Source: Desulfobacca sp. (GTDB taxonomy: Bacteria > Desulfobacterota > Desulfobaccia > Desulfobaccales > Desulfobaccaceae). From it: a stretch of DNA of 64,000 nt. A program made the translations under genes and the position numbers. Below are positions 44,692 through 52,422 of the stretch, piece by piece. The notes under the pieces were generated by a model. That model made no database searches and had not been told where the DNA came from. It was given only the letters and a program-made list of their open reading frames with translations. Where the stretch lies: contig DYEV01000004.1 of assembly GCA_020725545.1 (NCBI GenBank), forward strand, positions 25,362 to 89,361. The letters run 5' to 3'. The first letter of the stretch is position 1; every line of letters begins with the position of its first letter.

Positions 44692-45534
44692 TTAACAGAG
44701 CTGATAACACCGCTTCACCGCCGCCTGCCCCAAAACCGGCACAGATACGGCAGGCGGGATGGCAGCCAAAGCCTGGGCAAGATGCGCCTGGAAGAGATCC
44801 ATGATGCCGGGGTGTGCCAGCAGCCCCTGTTTTTCCAGGGCAACCTCCAAACCGGCGGCTGTGAGGGCTTCCTGCCAGGAGTCCTCGGGCCCGGCCAGGT
44901 CTTCCTGGACATGCACCCCGGCCACCAACATGAGGGGGACCAGGCGGACCCGGCGGGCTCCCGAGGCCGCCACGGCTTCGACAACTTCCTGACGTTCGGG
45001 ATAGCCTTCCAGCACCCCCACAAAAACCGGATAGTCCACCAGCTCGTTGAGGAAATGTTGCAGCGCCAGATAGGTCGCCCAACCGGCGTGATCGGTGCCA
45101 TGCCCTACCAGGACGATGGCTTCATCCTGACCCAGGTCATGCCAGGCTGCGGCCAAGGTCGCGGCCACTTGCCGGTAGTCCTCAGGGGCATAGAGTAAGG
45201 GCAGACCGATGGCCGTCCGCAGGGGCACACTCTGCACCTCCGCCACCAGACGGTAGAACTCATGCCCGGCCAGCAGATGCAGGGATTGCACCACCGCCCA
45301 CTCCTGGCCCCGGGCGCGCAGAGCCTGCAAGACTTCCACCGGTCCCCGGTGCTCCCGTCCCTGGCGCTCTTTGGCAAAATGCCGCACCTGCCGGGAGGAA
45401 TAGGCCCACTGCACTTCATGCCCCGGAAAGGCAACCCGGAGCCGCTCCTCAAACAATGCGTACGCCTGACGCGCCTTGGTGGTAGTGCCAAACGCCGTTA
45501 GAACAATGGCTGGTTTCAGAGAATTGGAGTTCAT
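44692..45534 (-). CDS. cbiK: Sirohydrochlorin cobaltochelatase CbiK
   Basis: 280 residues. Class II chelatase of the anaerobic cobalamin pathway, inserting cobalt into sirohydrochlorin. Starts KPAIVLTAFGTTTKARQAY, as CbiK proteins do; metal-site histidines lie in VLVGHGTDHAGW and LMLVAGVHVQEDLAGP, with SLHLLAGHEFYRLV in the first half. No signal peptide, so cytoplasmic, unlike the periplasmic CbiK-P form described in Desulfovibrio. An open frame and conserved length support the whole gene. Transcribed toward the btuF-cbiZ fusion. No other ring-synthesis genes are in the window. Confidence 0.9.
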   Translation of the reverse strand: MNSNSLKPAIVLTAFGTTTKARQAYALFEERLRVAFPGHEVQWAYSSRQVRHFAKERQGREHRGPVEVLQALRARGQEWAVVQSLHLLAGHEFYRLVAEVQSVPLRTAIGLPLLYAPEDYRQVAATLAAAWHDLGQDEAIVLVGHGTDHAGWATYLALQHFLNELVDYPVFVGVLEGYPERQEVVEAVAASGARRVRLVPLMLVAGVHVQEDLAGPEDSWQEALTAAGLEVALEKQGLLAHPGIMDLFQAHLAQALAAIPPAVSVPVLGQAAVKRCYQLC

Positions 45535-45842
45535 AGTTCGTAGTTTTCTCGTTGGACTTCTGTTTCACCGTCTTCGCAGGTGCGCGGCCGCCGGCCACAG
45601 CTTGTCCTGGCGTTCCCGCAGAGCCTGGCAAAAACTCAATTTTCCCCTGGACCCGAGTTTATGCCGACCGGCATCTCCTCTCTGCCACAGGGAGAACTGC
45701 TTGCACCGTGATTTGATACCGCTATGTTTAGCAGGCTGAACATGATATTTCAAATTTTGAACAGAAAAAAATGAAAAGGTCAAAGGAGCTTTGCAACATA
45801 CTAATTTGTAAAGAAAAATTTAATTGCATGCATGGCTGCTTA
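45535..45842. other. Divergent spacer between cbiK and the 45902 gene
   Basis: Contains the sigma-54 site for the plus-strand VPLPA-like gene at its right end. No riboswitch-like pattern was found for cbiK. A weak TTGACC-18-CAAAAT pair lies on the minus strand around 45765-45795. Confidence 0.45.
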
Positions 45843-45857
45843 TGGCATGCTTATTGC
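45843..45857 (+). promoter_or_regulatory. Near-consensus sigma-54 promoter
   Basis: TGGCATG-CTTA-TTGC, matching the RpoN consensus TGGCAYG-N4-TTGC at every fixed position, 45 bp before the ATG at 45902. Confidence 0.8.
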
Positions 45858-45901
45858 GTTATTGTTTACTCAATAATTTCCAGAAAGGAGGTGAGTTACC
45901 G

Positions 45902-46516
45902 ATGAGAATGACTAGAGCCACCAAAACCTTGGCCTGTTTGCTGGTCTTGACTCTGGGCCTGGCTTTTCTGCCGCTGGCAGTCCAGGCCGATCCGATTTAT
46001 TTCGAGTTCTCGGCTTACATTGACCATGAAGACATCCTCTACATCAAAGGGAACACCCTGCAGTGGTTCCATCCCAAGCCGTATGCCGCGGTGGGTCGGT
46101 GGGGCTGCCGTAATGAGCCGACGTATATTACCACTTATACCAGTTTCCCCGACGTAAAGGTCATGGACAATGTCGCCTGGATACCCAATTGGCCGGGTTA
46201 TCCCCATCCCAATGAGATCCGCGGGGTAGATGCCTGGTCGGATCCATTCACCGGTTTGATCCCGGCCTTGCCCAGGTGTTTCGAGATGGTGTACATTTAT
46301 TACACAGGGCGAGATTCCGCTGAAGTCCAGCAAGATGGGGACACCATAAAAATCCATTTTCATGATAGACATGGGTACGCCGATTGGCACAGAGTGCGGG
46401 TCGGCGTGAGCGTCTGCCCCGTCCCCGTGCCAGCCGGGCTGCTCCTCTTCGGCTCCGGTGCCGGTTTGCTCCTCTGTCTGCGCCGGATTGTCAGAAAACC
46501 GGGACGGAACTGCTGA
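45902..46516 (+). CDS. Exported protein with VPVPA-type C-terminal anchor
   Basis: 204 residues from the ATG at 45902, preceded by AAAGGAGGTGA at 9 bp; the frame extends upstream without merit. Signal peptide about 1-29 (LACLLVLTLGLAFLPLAVQA). The mature domain of about 145 residues is rich in Tyr, Trp, Pro and His (HPKPYAAVGRWGCRNE, FPDVKVMDNVAWIPNWPGYP) and not recognised. C-terminus: CPVPVPAGLLLFGSGAGLLL then RRIVRKPGRNC, a VPxPA motif, hydrophobic helix and basic tail, so probably an XrtD substrate with a variant motif. Driven by a near-consensus sigma-54 promoter. It sits apart from the other VPLPA genes, between cbiK and btuB. Confidence 0.75.
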   Translation: MRMTRATKTLACLLVLTLGLAFLPLAVQADPIYFEFSAYIDHEDILYIKGNTLQWFHPKPYAAVGRWGCRNEPTYITTYTSFPDVKVMDNVAWIPNWPGYPHPNEIRGVDAWSDPFTGLIPALPRCFEMVYIYYTGRDSAEVQQDGDTIKIHFHDRHGYADWHRVRVGVSVCPVPVPAGLLLFGSGAGLLLCLRRIVRKPGRNC

Positions 46517-46529
46517 TCTGCTCCCATTG

Positions 46530-46554
46530 TCGGGGCTGGGCGACCCAGCCCCGA
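46530..46554. repeat. Inverted repeat between convergent genes
   Basis: CGGGGCTGGG / CCCAGCCCCG with a 3-nt loop. Followed on the plus strand by an A-rich rather than T-rich tract, so its role as a terminator is uncertain. Confidence 0.45.
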
Positions 46555-46601
46555 AAAATATTCTTTCCTTTCCCTCATCCCTATTCCCTGGCCCCTGGCC
46601 C

Positions 46602-48677
46602 CTAAATTTCCAACCGCAGACCGCCGATGATATTGAACCGGGGCGAAGAGTAGCCGAAGACCTCGGTGTAGTTTTTATCAAACAAATTATTGGCCCGGGC
46701 CATGAGCTGCAGCCGTTTGACAGAGCCCCAGTTCTGGACCACGGTATAATATCCCGCCAGGTTGGCAATAAAATAGCCGCCATTGCCGAGCCGCCGGGTG
46801 TTCACCGGGAAGGGATAATAGCCCAGGTCGGCCCGGGGACCGACGTAAAGTCCATTCAGATTCACTTCCCAGGTCTTGGCCTGATAATTCAGATCAAAAC
46901 TCCAGGTCTGCCGCGGCCGCCGCAGCAGATTCTGCCCCGGGATGACCGCCAGGCTCACCAGGTTGCCGGCGTCCAGAACTCGCAGGTCCGTGAGATACGT
47001 ATAGGCCGTGCGCACCGTGAAGCCGGGCAGGGGTTTGGGCCGCAGGGTCAGGGCGAACTCAAAACCCTTGGTGGACGCCTTGGCGATATTGAAGAAGCTC
47101 GGATAGATATATTGTATCAGATCGGTAAAATTATTTTCAAAATAGGTGAGGCTGGCCTGCACCTGCTCCCCATACCACTGATCCACCCCCACCTCCCAAC
47201 TGACGTTCTGCTCCGGTTTCAGGGCCGGATTGCCCAGGGCAAAGGGGTTCAGGGAGTTGGTCTGATAAAAGGACGGCGCCTTGATGGCCCGGCCCCCCCC
47301 AGCCCGGATGGTGGTGTCCGTCTCCGGGAAACGCAGCGCCGCCGAAGCCCGAGGGGAGAACTCCACTCTGTCGAAGGAACTGTTATCTTCAAAGCGGCCG
47401 CCGCAGGTCAGGAAGAAACGATCATAAAAAGCCAATTGTTCCTGCAGATAGTAAGAGACGCTGCCCCGGCTGGCTTTGGTGAAATCATCTCTATAACTCC
47501 AGGCGAACCAATCCCAACCGTAGGCCCAGCCCTTCCAGCGCTCGTTGCGCAGTTCCAGCCCCAACGTGGTGGTGGAGCCGATCCGGTCTTTCTGGCCAAA
47601 CACCAGATTGCTGCGATAATTCAGACTGTACTGATCCTCCAGGTCCCGGCTGTAATAGTCATAATCCTGAAACAACACCTGGTCCGGGTTGGCTTTGTTG
47701 TTGTAGCGGCTATTGAGATGCAGGTAGCCCAGGGAGAGCTCGTGCTGCCACCAGTCCCAGGGTTGATAGTTGGCCGTCAGACCCAGGAGGAGATTGTTAT
47801 TGGCAGTATTCTGATCCGGATCCAGGCCGACGCCGCCGAAGACCTTGCTATCCAAGCGATCGCCGCCCCCCGAGGTCGGGAAGCCGGAATACTGGTCAAT
47901 AAAGAGGGTGGTGAAGGTAAAGGTCAGCTTCTCCATGGGGGTGAGATCAAGTCGGGAGTTGAGGACATTGGCGGTCAGCCGATTGTTGAAAGGCAGGATG
48001 CCATAGTCATAGTAATTGCCATAACCCACCGACCAGGCGAATTTCTGCCAAGCCCCCTGGAAATTGAGGCGCTGCTCGCTGATGAGGTTACGTTTGCTGT
48101 GTCCCTCGGCGTGCGCCCCCCAGTTGCTAGTCAAAGTGAGGGAGGGCTTTCCCTCGCCCTTCCGAGAGATAACGTTCACCACGCCGGTCATGGCGTCGCT
48201 GCCATACAAGGAGCTCATGGGCCCCTTCACCACTTCGACGCGCTCGACGTTGTCGGTGGTCAGTTTGCTGAAATCAAAGCCGCCGCCCACATCATTGAGG
48301 CGGAAACCATTCAGGAGCACCTGGGTCATGTTGTTGTTGCCGCCTCGGAGAAAGAGCGACGTGACGCTGCCGGCCGCGCCCGTCTGACTGATGATGACCC
48401 CGGAAACCTCCCGCAGGACCTCTTCCACCCGCACGGCCTGGCGGGCTTCAATATCCTGGAGCGTAATCGTCGAAATCGAGACGCTGGTCTCTTTCTGGCC
48501 GACCTCGGTGCCGGTGGGCGTGATGACGATCTGGTCCAACCTGGCCACCGCCTCCGACGGCGACTGCAGTTGCGCCACCACCAGCTCATGGTCCCCGCTG
48601 AGCGGCGCGGCCATGACCCCGGCATTGGCAAAAACTGCCACACTAAGACACAGGCATATGGTGTATACGAATTTCAT
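46602..48677 (-). CDS. btuB: TonB-dependent corrinoid receptor (BtuB-like)
   Basis: 691 residues from the ATG at 48677, preceded by GGAGGGAGGGGGGAG. Signal peptide about 1-23. TonB box region DQIVITPTGTEVGQKETSVS; plug domain (about 50-165) with VRVEEVLREVSGVIISQTG, SLFLRGGNNNMTQVLLNGFR and VKGPMSSLYGSDAMTGVVNV; then a 22-strand barrel rich in aromatic turns, ending RFNIIGGLRLEI with the terminal hydrophobic residue required for outer-membrane assembly. BtuB-like plug motifs plus the upstream cobalamin riboswitch point to vitamin B12 and related corrinoids. Second gene of the riboswitch-controlled unit. Confidence 0.9.
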   Translation of the reverse strand: MKFVYTICLCLSVAVFANAGVMAAPLSGDHELVVAQLQSPSEAVARLDQIVITPTGTEVGQKETSVSISTITLQDIEARQAVRVEEVLREVSGVIISQTGAAGSVTSLFLRGGNNNMTQVLLNGFRLNDVGGGFDFSKLTTDNVERVEVVKGPMSSLYGSDAMTGVVNVISRKGEGKPSLTLTSNWGAHAEGHSKRNLISEQRLNFQGAWQKFAWSVGYGNYYDYGILPFNNRLTANVLNSRLDLTPMEKLTFTFTTLFIDQYSGFPTSGGGDRLDSKVFGGVGLDPDQNTANNNLLLGLTANYQPWDWWQHELSLGYLHLNSRYNNKANPDQVLFQDYDYYSRDLEDQYSLNYRSNLVFGQKDRIGSTTTLGLELRNERWKGWAYGWDWFAWSYRDDFTKASRGSVSYYLQEQLAFYDRFFLTCGGRFEDNSSFDRVEFSPRASAALRFPETDTTIRAGGGRAIKAPSFYQTNSLNPFALGNPALKPEQNVSWEVGVDQWYGEQVQASLTYFENNFTDLIQYIYPSFFNIAKASTKGFEFALTLRPKPLPGFTVRTAYTYLTDLRVLDAGNLVSLAVIPGQNLLRRPRQTWSFDLNYQAKTWEVNLNGLYVGPRADLGYYPFPVNTRRLGNGGYFIANLAGYYTVVQNWGSVKRLQLMARANNLFDKNYTEVFGYSSPRFNIIGGLRLEI

Positions 48678-48819
48678 CTCTCCCCCCTCCCTCCTAACAA
48701 TGGCTGGCCTTATCCATATTTTGCCGTCCAGCTTTTCTCCGCCAACGTGGTGCAGAAAAATACGCAAAGCGCCAGCCCAGACTGCTCAGCCACCTAACTC
48801 TTAGGATAAATTATTTTTT

Positions 48820-48870
48820 CTCACCCTGACCCTCTCCCCTGGGGGGCTTTGCATTCCCCCAGGGGGAGAG
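48820..48870. repeat. CTCTCCC-type intergenic palindrome, copy 5
   Basis: ctcaccctgaccctctcccc then ttgcattcccccagggggag. Long imperfect hairpin. Confidence 0.55.
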
Positions 48871-48895
48871 AAGAACAAAGCAAGGAAAACTCTTA

Positions 48896-48916
48896 GCGCC
48901 GACCTCCAGGTCGGCG
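48896..48916. repeat. GCGCCGACCTCCAGGTCGGCG palindrome, copy 2
   Basis: Identical over 21 bases to the copy at 3361-3381. Confidence 0.7.
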
Positions 48917-48980
48917 TCTGGCGACGATTGACAATGGAATGCCGAGCTTTTTCATCCCCTGTTCCCACATCCCGGTTCTG

Positions 48981-49238
48981 TTACCCCCACAGGCGCACCG
49001 GCGGGTAGATGGGCTGGAGGGCATCGCCGCCCACCTGGGCCACCAGGAGGCTGACTCTGCCCATCCCCTTGGTCAGGAGATAATGCCAGGCATCGTCTAC
49101 GGAGAAAAAGCCCTGGTTGCGGGCCACCACCGTGACCAGCCGGGGAGTCAGGCCGAGCTCCCGACACTTTGCCGTCAGGTCAAAGGATTCAGGCAGTTCC
49201 TGACCACCCACCAAATAAACGATCAATCCCTCTTGCAT
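48981..49238 (-). CDS. Small riboswitch-controlled protein of unknown function
   Basis: 85 residues, with AAGGAGGTG a few bases before the ATG. No signal peptide or membrane segment. It reads MQEGLIVYLVGGQELPESFD, then LGLTPRLVTVVARNQGFFSV, DDAWHYLLTKGMGRVSLLVA and ends PPVRLWG; alternating strands and helices suggest a small alpha/beta fold. First gene downstream of the cobalamin riboswitch and terminator and therefore likely repressed by B12 together with btuB. I do not recognise the family. A corrinoid-related cytoplasmic function is plausible from position alone. Confidence 0.7.
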   Translation of the reverse strand: MQEGLIVYLVGGQELPESFDLTAKCRELGLTPRLVTVVARNQGFFSVDDAWHYLLTKGMGRVSLLVAQVGGDALQPIYPPVRLWG

Positions 49239-49339
49239 GCTCCACCTCCTTTTGGTTGAGACGTGCTTTGGCAGCCAGAGGCCGCCAGCAACGGTGCCAT
49301 GGGACCTGGTCGGCGGTCAGGAGCACAAGCCACCTGGTC

Positions 49340-49376
49340 AAAAAAAAATCCCCGAGTCCAGAATGGACCCAAGGAT
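49340..49376 (-). terminator. Riboswitch expression-platform terminator
   Basis: Minus strand ATCCTTGGGTCCA / TGGACTCGGGGAT forms a 13-bp stem with three G-U pairs and a 3-nt loop, followed by nine T. It lies between the cobalamin aptamer and the first ORF. Confidence 0.85.
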
Positions 49377-49479
49377 TGCACCCAGTTTCGCTTGTTCCTC
49401 GGGGAGCCGGGGGAGTTTTACCATCCCTCCCGCGGCCGGGCCTGACCCAATCCAACGTTGGGCCCCGGCTGAACAGCTC

Positions 49480-49639
49480 CAGGCAGGTCTTCTGACTCCC
49501 GGATTATCCTACTCCCTGCGCCTTCCCGTCGCCTGAATGGCAGACAGTGGCCTCAGCAGGTTTCGTCCCCGGTTACAGCGGCGGGACCGCGCCGGAATTA
49601 CACCGGCTTCCCTATTAAACCCCGAAGGGTGCCTGAAAC
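49480..49639 (-). ncRNA. Cobalamin riboswitch
   Basis: Minus strand shows the conserved order of the class I cobalamin aptamer: GGGAAGCCGGTGTAATTCCG, GCGGTCCCGCCGCTGTAAC, the GAGGCCACTGTCTGCC (B12 box GCCACTG) and the closing GGGAGTCAGAAGACCTGCCT. Binding of adenosylcobalamin should favour the downstream terminator at 49340-49376 and switch off the 85-residue ORF and btuB. Confidence 0.95.
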
Positions 49640-49707
49640 TTTATTTTTTTATAGAATGAGCACTCGTTGCTGTCAAGGAAAAAATGCCGAAGCCGCCGGG
49701 CTGGGGG

Positions 49708-50187
49708 TTAGTCAGGTTCCGGCTGTCCCGCCCCGACCGGCAAAACTGACGGGCAGAGAGTTTTCAGCACCTCGGCAAGCCGGTTCGCCACCGCCATCTC
49801 CACCAGATGGGGGAGAGGTTCCCGGCTGACGCCGACGACCTCCAGACATTCCTGAGTCAGCGGCAGCAGGATCTTATAGGCCGGTGCAGAGCCAATGGCC
49901 GTGGCAATTTGGGGCGTCACCTCCCCCAACATGGCGTTGGCCAAGACAATGGAGATGGTGCCGATAATGACATCGGCAGTGGGCGCCGTGACAATGATGG
50001 CGTTTTCGCCGGTGGCCCCCTGGTTGGCCCGGGCCTTAAGCATCTGCGCGGTGGCCAGGACATTAATCCCTAAGGCAATGACTTCGATCTCCTCTTGGTA
50101 GAGTTCCTTGAGACGCTTGATAATGACCGAGCCGATGCCCCCACCCAGACCGTCGATAACACAGACGCGGGGTTTTCTAGTTTTCAT
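49708..50187 (-). CDS. DUF3842 family protein
   Basis: 159 residues when started at the ATG at 50187; a second in-frame ATG at 50214 gives nine more residues, but family members begin near the later Met. Nucleotide-binding-like start RVCVIDGLGGGIGSVIIKRL with a glycine-rich loop, VIALGINVLATAQMLKA, then GENAIIVTAPTADVIIGTIS, and MLGEVTPQIATAIGSAPAYK. The pattern matches DUF3842, a family of small cytoplasmic proteins of unknown function found in anaerobes. Preceded by a sigma-70 promoter (50572-50600) and a CCACGAAGG leader hairpin. Between the two receptor/transport units, so metal or cofactor homeostasis is possible but unproven. Confidence 0.78.
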   Translation of the reverse strand: MKTRKPRVCVIDGLGGGIGSVIIKRLKELYQEEIEVIALGINVLATAQMLKARANQGATGENAIIVTAPTADVIIGTISIVLANAMLGEVTPQIATAIGSAPAYKILLPLTQECLEVVGVSREPLPHLVEMAVANRLAEVLKTLCPSVLPVGAGQPEPD

Positions 50188-50470
50188 GGCCACCGGGAAG
50201 GAGCCAATGGCCATGGCTGGCAGAGAGTTGCAGTGTATACATGGATTGTCTCACTTAAAAAATTAAAGATAGATTCCTTCTCAGGCGTCTTGCTCAAAAG
50301 ATCAGGATAGCCAAACCGGTGGCCGCCCGAAAAACCATGAATTTGGGAACACGAGGGGAGTTGGTCCCAAAAGCGAATGCCCCCAGGGGGAAACATCGGG
50401 GAAAACGGGCGGTGGACGGCCACCGGTGGGCAAATGGTCTCGAAGTTGACGTCAGGCTGTGGTCTGGCCC
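50188..50470. other. Leader region of the DUF3842 gene
   Basis: About 280 bp between the leader hairpin and the start codon. Contains a modest hairpin TTTGGGA / TCCCAAA on the minus strand near 50343-50372. No known riboswitch pattern recognised. Confidence 0.4.
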
Positions 50471-50514
50471 AAAAAAAACCACGAACACCCATCCGGAAAG
50501 AACGGCCTTCGTGG
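50471..50514 (-). terminator. CCACGAAGG leader hairpin, copy 2
   Basis: Minus strand CCACGAAGGCC pairs with GGTGTTCGTGG (CCACGAA / TTCGTGG perfect), followed by eight T. About 50 bases after the predicted start of the promoter at 50572. Confidence 0.7.
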
Positions 50515-50571
50515 CTACATCATAATTAGTAAGTATACAATATCGGGCTTCAGCGCCGAAAATCAATGGGC

Positions 50572-50600
50572 AATATATTATAACGCCTCGGGCTTGTCAA
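50572..50600 (-). promoter_or_regulatory. Strong sigma-70 promoter ahead of the DUF3842 gene
   Basis: Minus strand TTGACA, 17-bp spacer, TATATT. Followed by a CCACGAAGG hairpin and then, 280 bp on, the DUF3842 gene. Confidence 0.7.
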
Positions 50601-50659
50601 GGGGTTTGTTGTCGGTGAGGCCGGTGTGGGCCTGGTTAGTGTCGCCGGAAAATCTCGCC

Positions 50660-51415
50660 TTAGGCTGGCAGGACGATGGTTCGGCTGCCGTCAATCATGA
50701 CCCGTAGGGGGGTGCCATATATATCCGATAAAAATGCAGCATAACCATTCCTGGTCGCCGGCAGCCAGTGGCTCCGGCCATCTTTTAAGAAAATATGCTG
50801 ATTGCCATAACTCAGTGCCAAGGTAGGATCATGGAGCACGGCCACGATGGTGGTGCCCTGGGATGCCAGAATTTGCAGGAGTCGGAGGAGATGCACTTGA
50901 TTGCACAGGTCTAAATGGGCCAAGGGTTCATCCAGGAGGATGATCTGCGGCGCCTGGGCCAGAATCCGGGCAATCATCACCAGTTGCCGTTCACCGCCCG
51001 ACAATTCGGTGTAGGGTCGATCCGCCAGATGGGCGATCCCCACGGCCGCCAGGGCCTCCTGGGCCTGCTGATAATCTGTGGCTGACGGTGTTAGAAAGAC
51101 CCGGCCAGCCCGCCCGGTAACCACCACTTCTCGGACCGGAAAGGGGAAGACCGGGGCATGGAACTGGGGCAGGTATCCCAGAAGCCGGGCCCGGGCGGCA
51201 ACGCCAGTCTGACTGAGGTCTTGACCGGCCACCCAGACGGTTCCGGCGGGGAGAGGGACCAGGCCGGCCACACAGCGCAGCAGGGTGGATTTGCCGCTGC
51301 CATTGCGGCCCAAAATGGTAGTAAAAGAGCCCCTGGCCACGTTAAAGGAGATATCCCGGAGGATGGGCCGGCCCCGGTACTGCCAGGCCAGGTCCTTAAT
51401 GCTTAGCGCCGTCAT
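50660..51415 (-). CDS. ABC transporter ATPase (FecE/BtuD type), second system
   Basis: 251 residues. Walker A GRNGSGKSTLLRCVAGLV, Q-loop YLPQFHAP, signature ELSGGERQLVMIARIL, Walker B IILLDEPLAHLDL, H-loop VAVLHDPTLALSYG. ATPase of the iron-chelate/B12 class. Overlaps the permease gene by 4 bp. Last gene of the receptor, binding protein, permease, ATPase unit that starts at 55572. Confidence 0.9.
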   Translation of the reverse strand: MTALSIKDLAWQYRGRPILRDISFNVARGSFTTILGRNGSGKSTLLRCVAGLVPLPAGTVWVAGQDLSQTGVAARARLLGYLPQFHAPVFPFPVREVVVTGRAGRVFLTPSATDYQQAQEALAAVGIAHLADRPYTELSGGERQLVMIARILAQAPQIILLDEPLAHLDLCNQVHLLRLLQILASQGTTIVAVLHDPTLALSYGNQHIFLKDGRSHWLPATRNGYAAFLSDIYGTPLRVMIDGSRTIVLPA

Positions 51416-52419
51416 CCCTGGAATTCCCGGAGCTTCTGGCGCAGCAGGACAACAAAAAACGGACCGCCGGTGAGCATGGTAAAGATACCCACGGGGAGCT
51501 CATGAGCCATGAGGGAGCGGGAGCAGGTGTCCACCACCACCAAAAAGGCGGCTCCCAGAGACGCGGTCACCGGCAGCAGCCGCCGGTTGTCGGCCCCCAC
51601 CAATAACCTCGCCGCATGGGGCAGGGACAAGCCCACCATGCCAATGATGCCGGCCACGGCCACAGCTGAGGCCGCAGCCAGGGTAGCCGGGATCAAGACC
51701 AAGACCTTTTCCCATTCCGGCTGCAGCCCCACGGCCCGGGCCTCCACCTCCCCCAGCGCCAGGACGTTCAAACGCCAACGGCGCAGGAGCAGCCAGACCG
51801 CGGCCACGACAATGGGCGGCCCGGCCGAAGAGACTTTGCTCCATTTGGCCGTATGGAGATTACCCATGGTCCACTGCACAATGGTCTGCAAACGGAAGGG
51901 GTCCGCCAGGAACTGGACAATGGTCAGGAGCGCCGTAAAAAAACCTGAAATTATCACCCCTGCCAGGATCAGGGCCACCACCGCCACACCCTGACGGGCA
52001 TAGGCAATGCCATAGGTGATCCCCACCGCCAGCAGCCCCCCCAAAAACGCCGCCGGATGGAGCGGCAGCCAGGAAGTTGCCAAGGCCAGGGCCGCACCGA
52101 ACGCGGCCCCGGCCGTAAGGCCCAGGACGTCAGGGGAGACCAGAGGATTGCGGAACAGGGCTTGTAAGGACGCGCCGGACAGGCTTAAGGCCGCGCCCAC
52201 CAGCAGGGCCAGCACCACCCGGGGCAGGCGGACCTCCCAGACCACAGCCCTGACCAGATACAGGCGGTCAGCTGCCAATCCTTCCATACCGCCCAACCAA
52301 GACGGCAACAGGGTCCAAACCTCCGCCGGGCTCACGCCCTCCGCCGGTCCGAAAAAGAGGGCCAGGAAGCCCACCAACAGGGGGCCAAGCCAGAGGCTGA
52401 GCCCACTCAGAAGCCGCAC
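51412..52419 (-). CDS. FecCD/BtuC-type ABC permease, second system
   Basis: 335 residues with about ten membrane helices. RLPRVVLALLVGAALSLSGA, FRNPLVSPDVLGLTAGAAFG, IIGMVGLSLPHAARLLVGAD and LPVGIFTMLTGGPFFVVLL are the family motifs in order. Stop codon overlaps the ATPase start. About 30-35% like the permease at 39715 by eye, so an independent transporter rather than a recent duplicate. Confidence 0.9.
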   Translation of the reverse strand: MRLLSGLSLWLGPLLVGFLALFFGPAEGVSPAEVWTLLPSWLGGMEGLAADRLYLVRAVVWEVRLPRVVLALLVGAALSLSGASLQALFRNPLVSPDVLGLTAGAAFGAALALATSWLPLHPAAFLGGLLAVGITYGIAYARQGVAVVALILAGVIISGFFTALLTIVQFLADPFRLQTIVQWTMGNLHTAKWSKVSSAGPPIVVAAVWLLLRRWRLNVLALGEVEARAVGLQPEWEKVLVLIPATLAAASAVAVAGIIGMVGLSLPHAARLLVGADNRRLLPVTASLGAAFLVVVDTCSRSLMAHELPVGIFTMLTGGPFFVVLLRQKLREFQG

Positions 52420-52422
52420 GGC

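Larger units (their letters stand above)
48678..48980. other. Spacer inside the riboswitch-controlled unit
   Basis: About 300 bp between the 85-residue ORF and btuB, holding a CTCTCCC-type palindrome (48820-48870) and the second copy of the GCGCCGACCT palindrome (48896-48916). These hairpins may affect how much transcript reaches btuB. Confidence 0.5.

Noticed and set aside
45535..45800. Second riboswitch ahead of cbiK
   Set aside because: None of the conserved cobalamin aptamer blocks is present on the minus strand here.
47000..48797. Very long plus-strand open frame (46458-48797) opposite btuB
   Set aside because: No start context or domain; the minus strand encodes an unmistakable TonB-dependent receptor. 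Long antisense frames are expected in GC-rich genes.
49480..49560. Small ORFs across the cobalamin aptamer
   Set aside because: Aptamer secondary structure and conserved blocks explain the sequence; the open frames lack ribosome sites.
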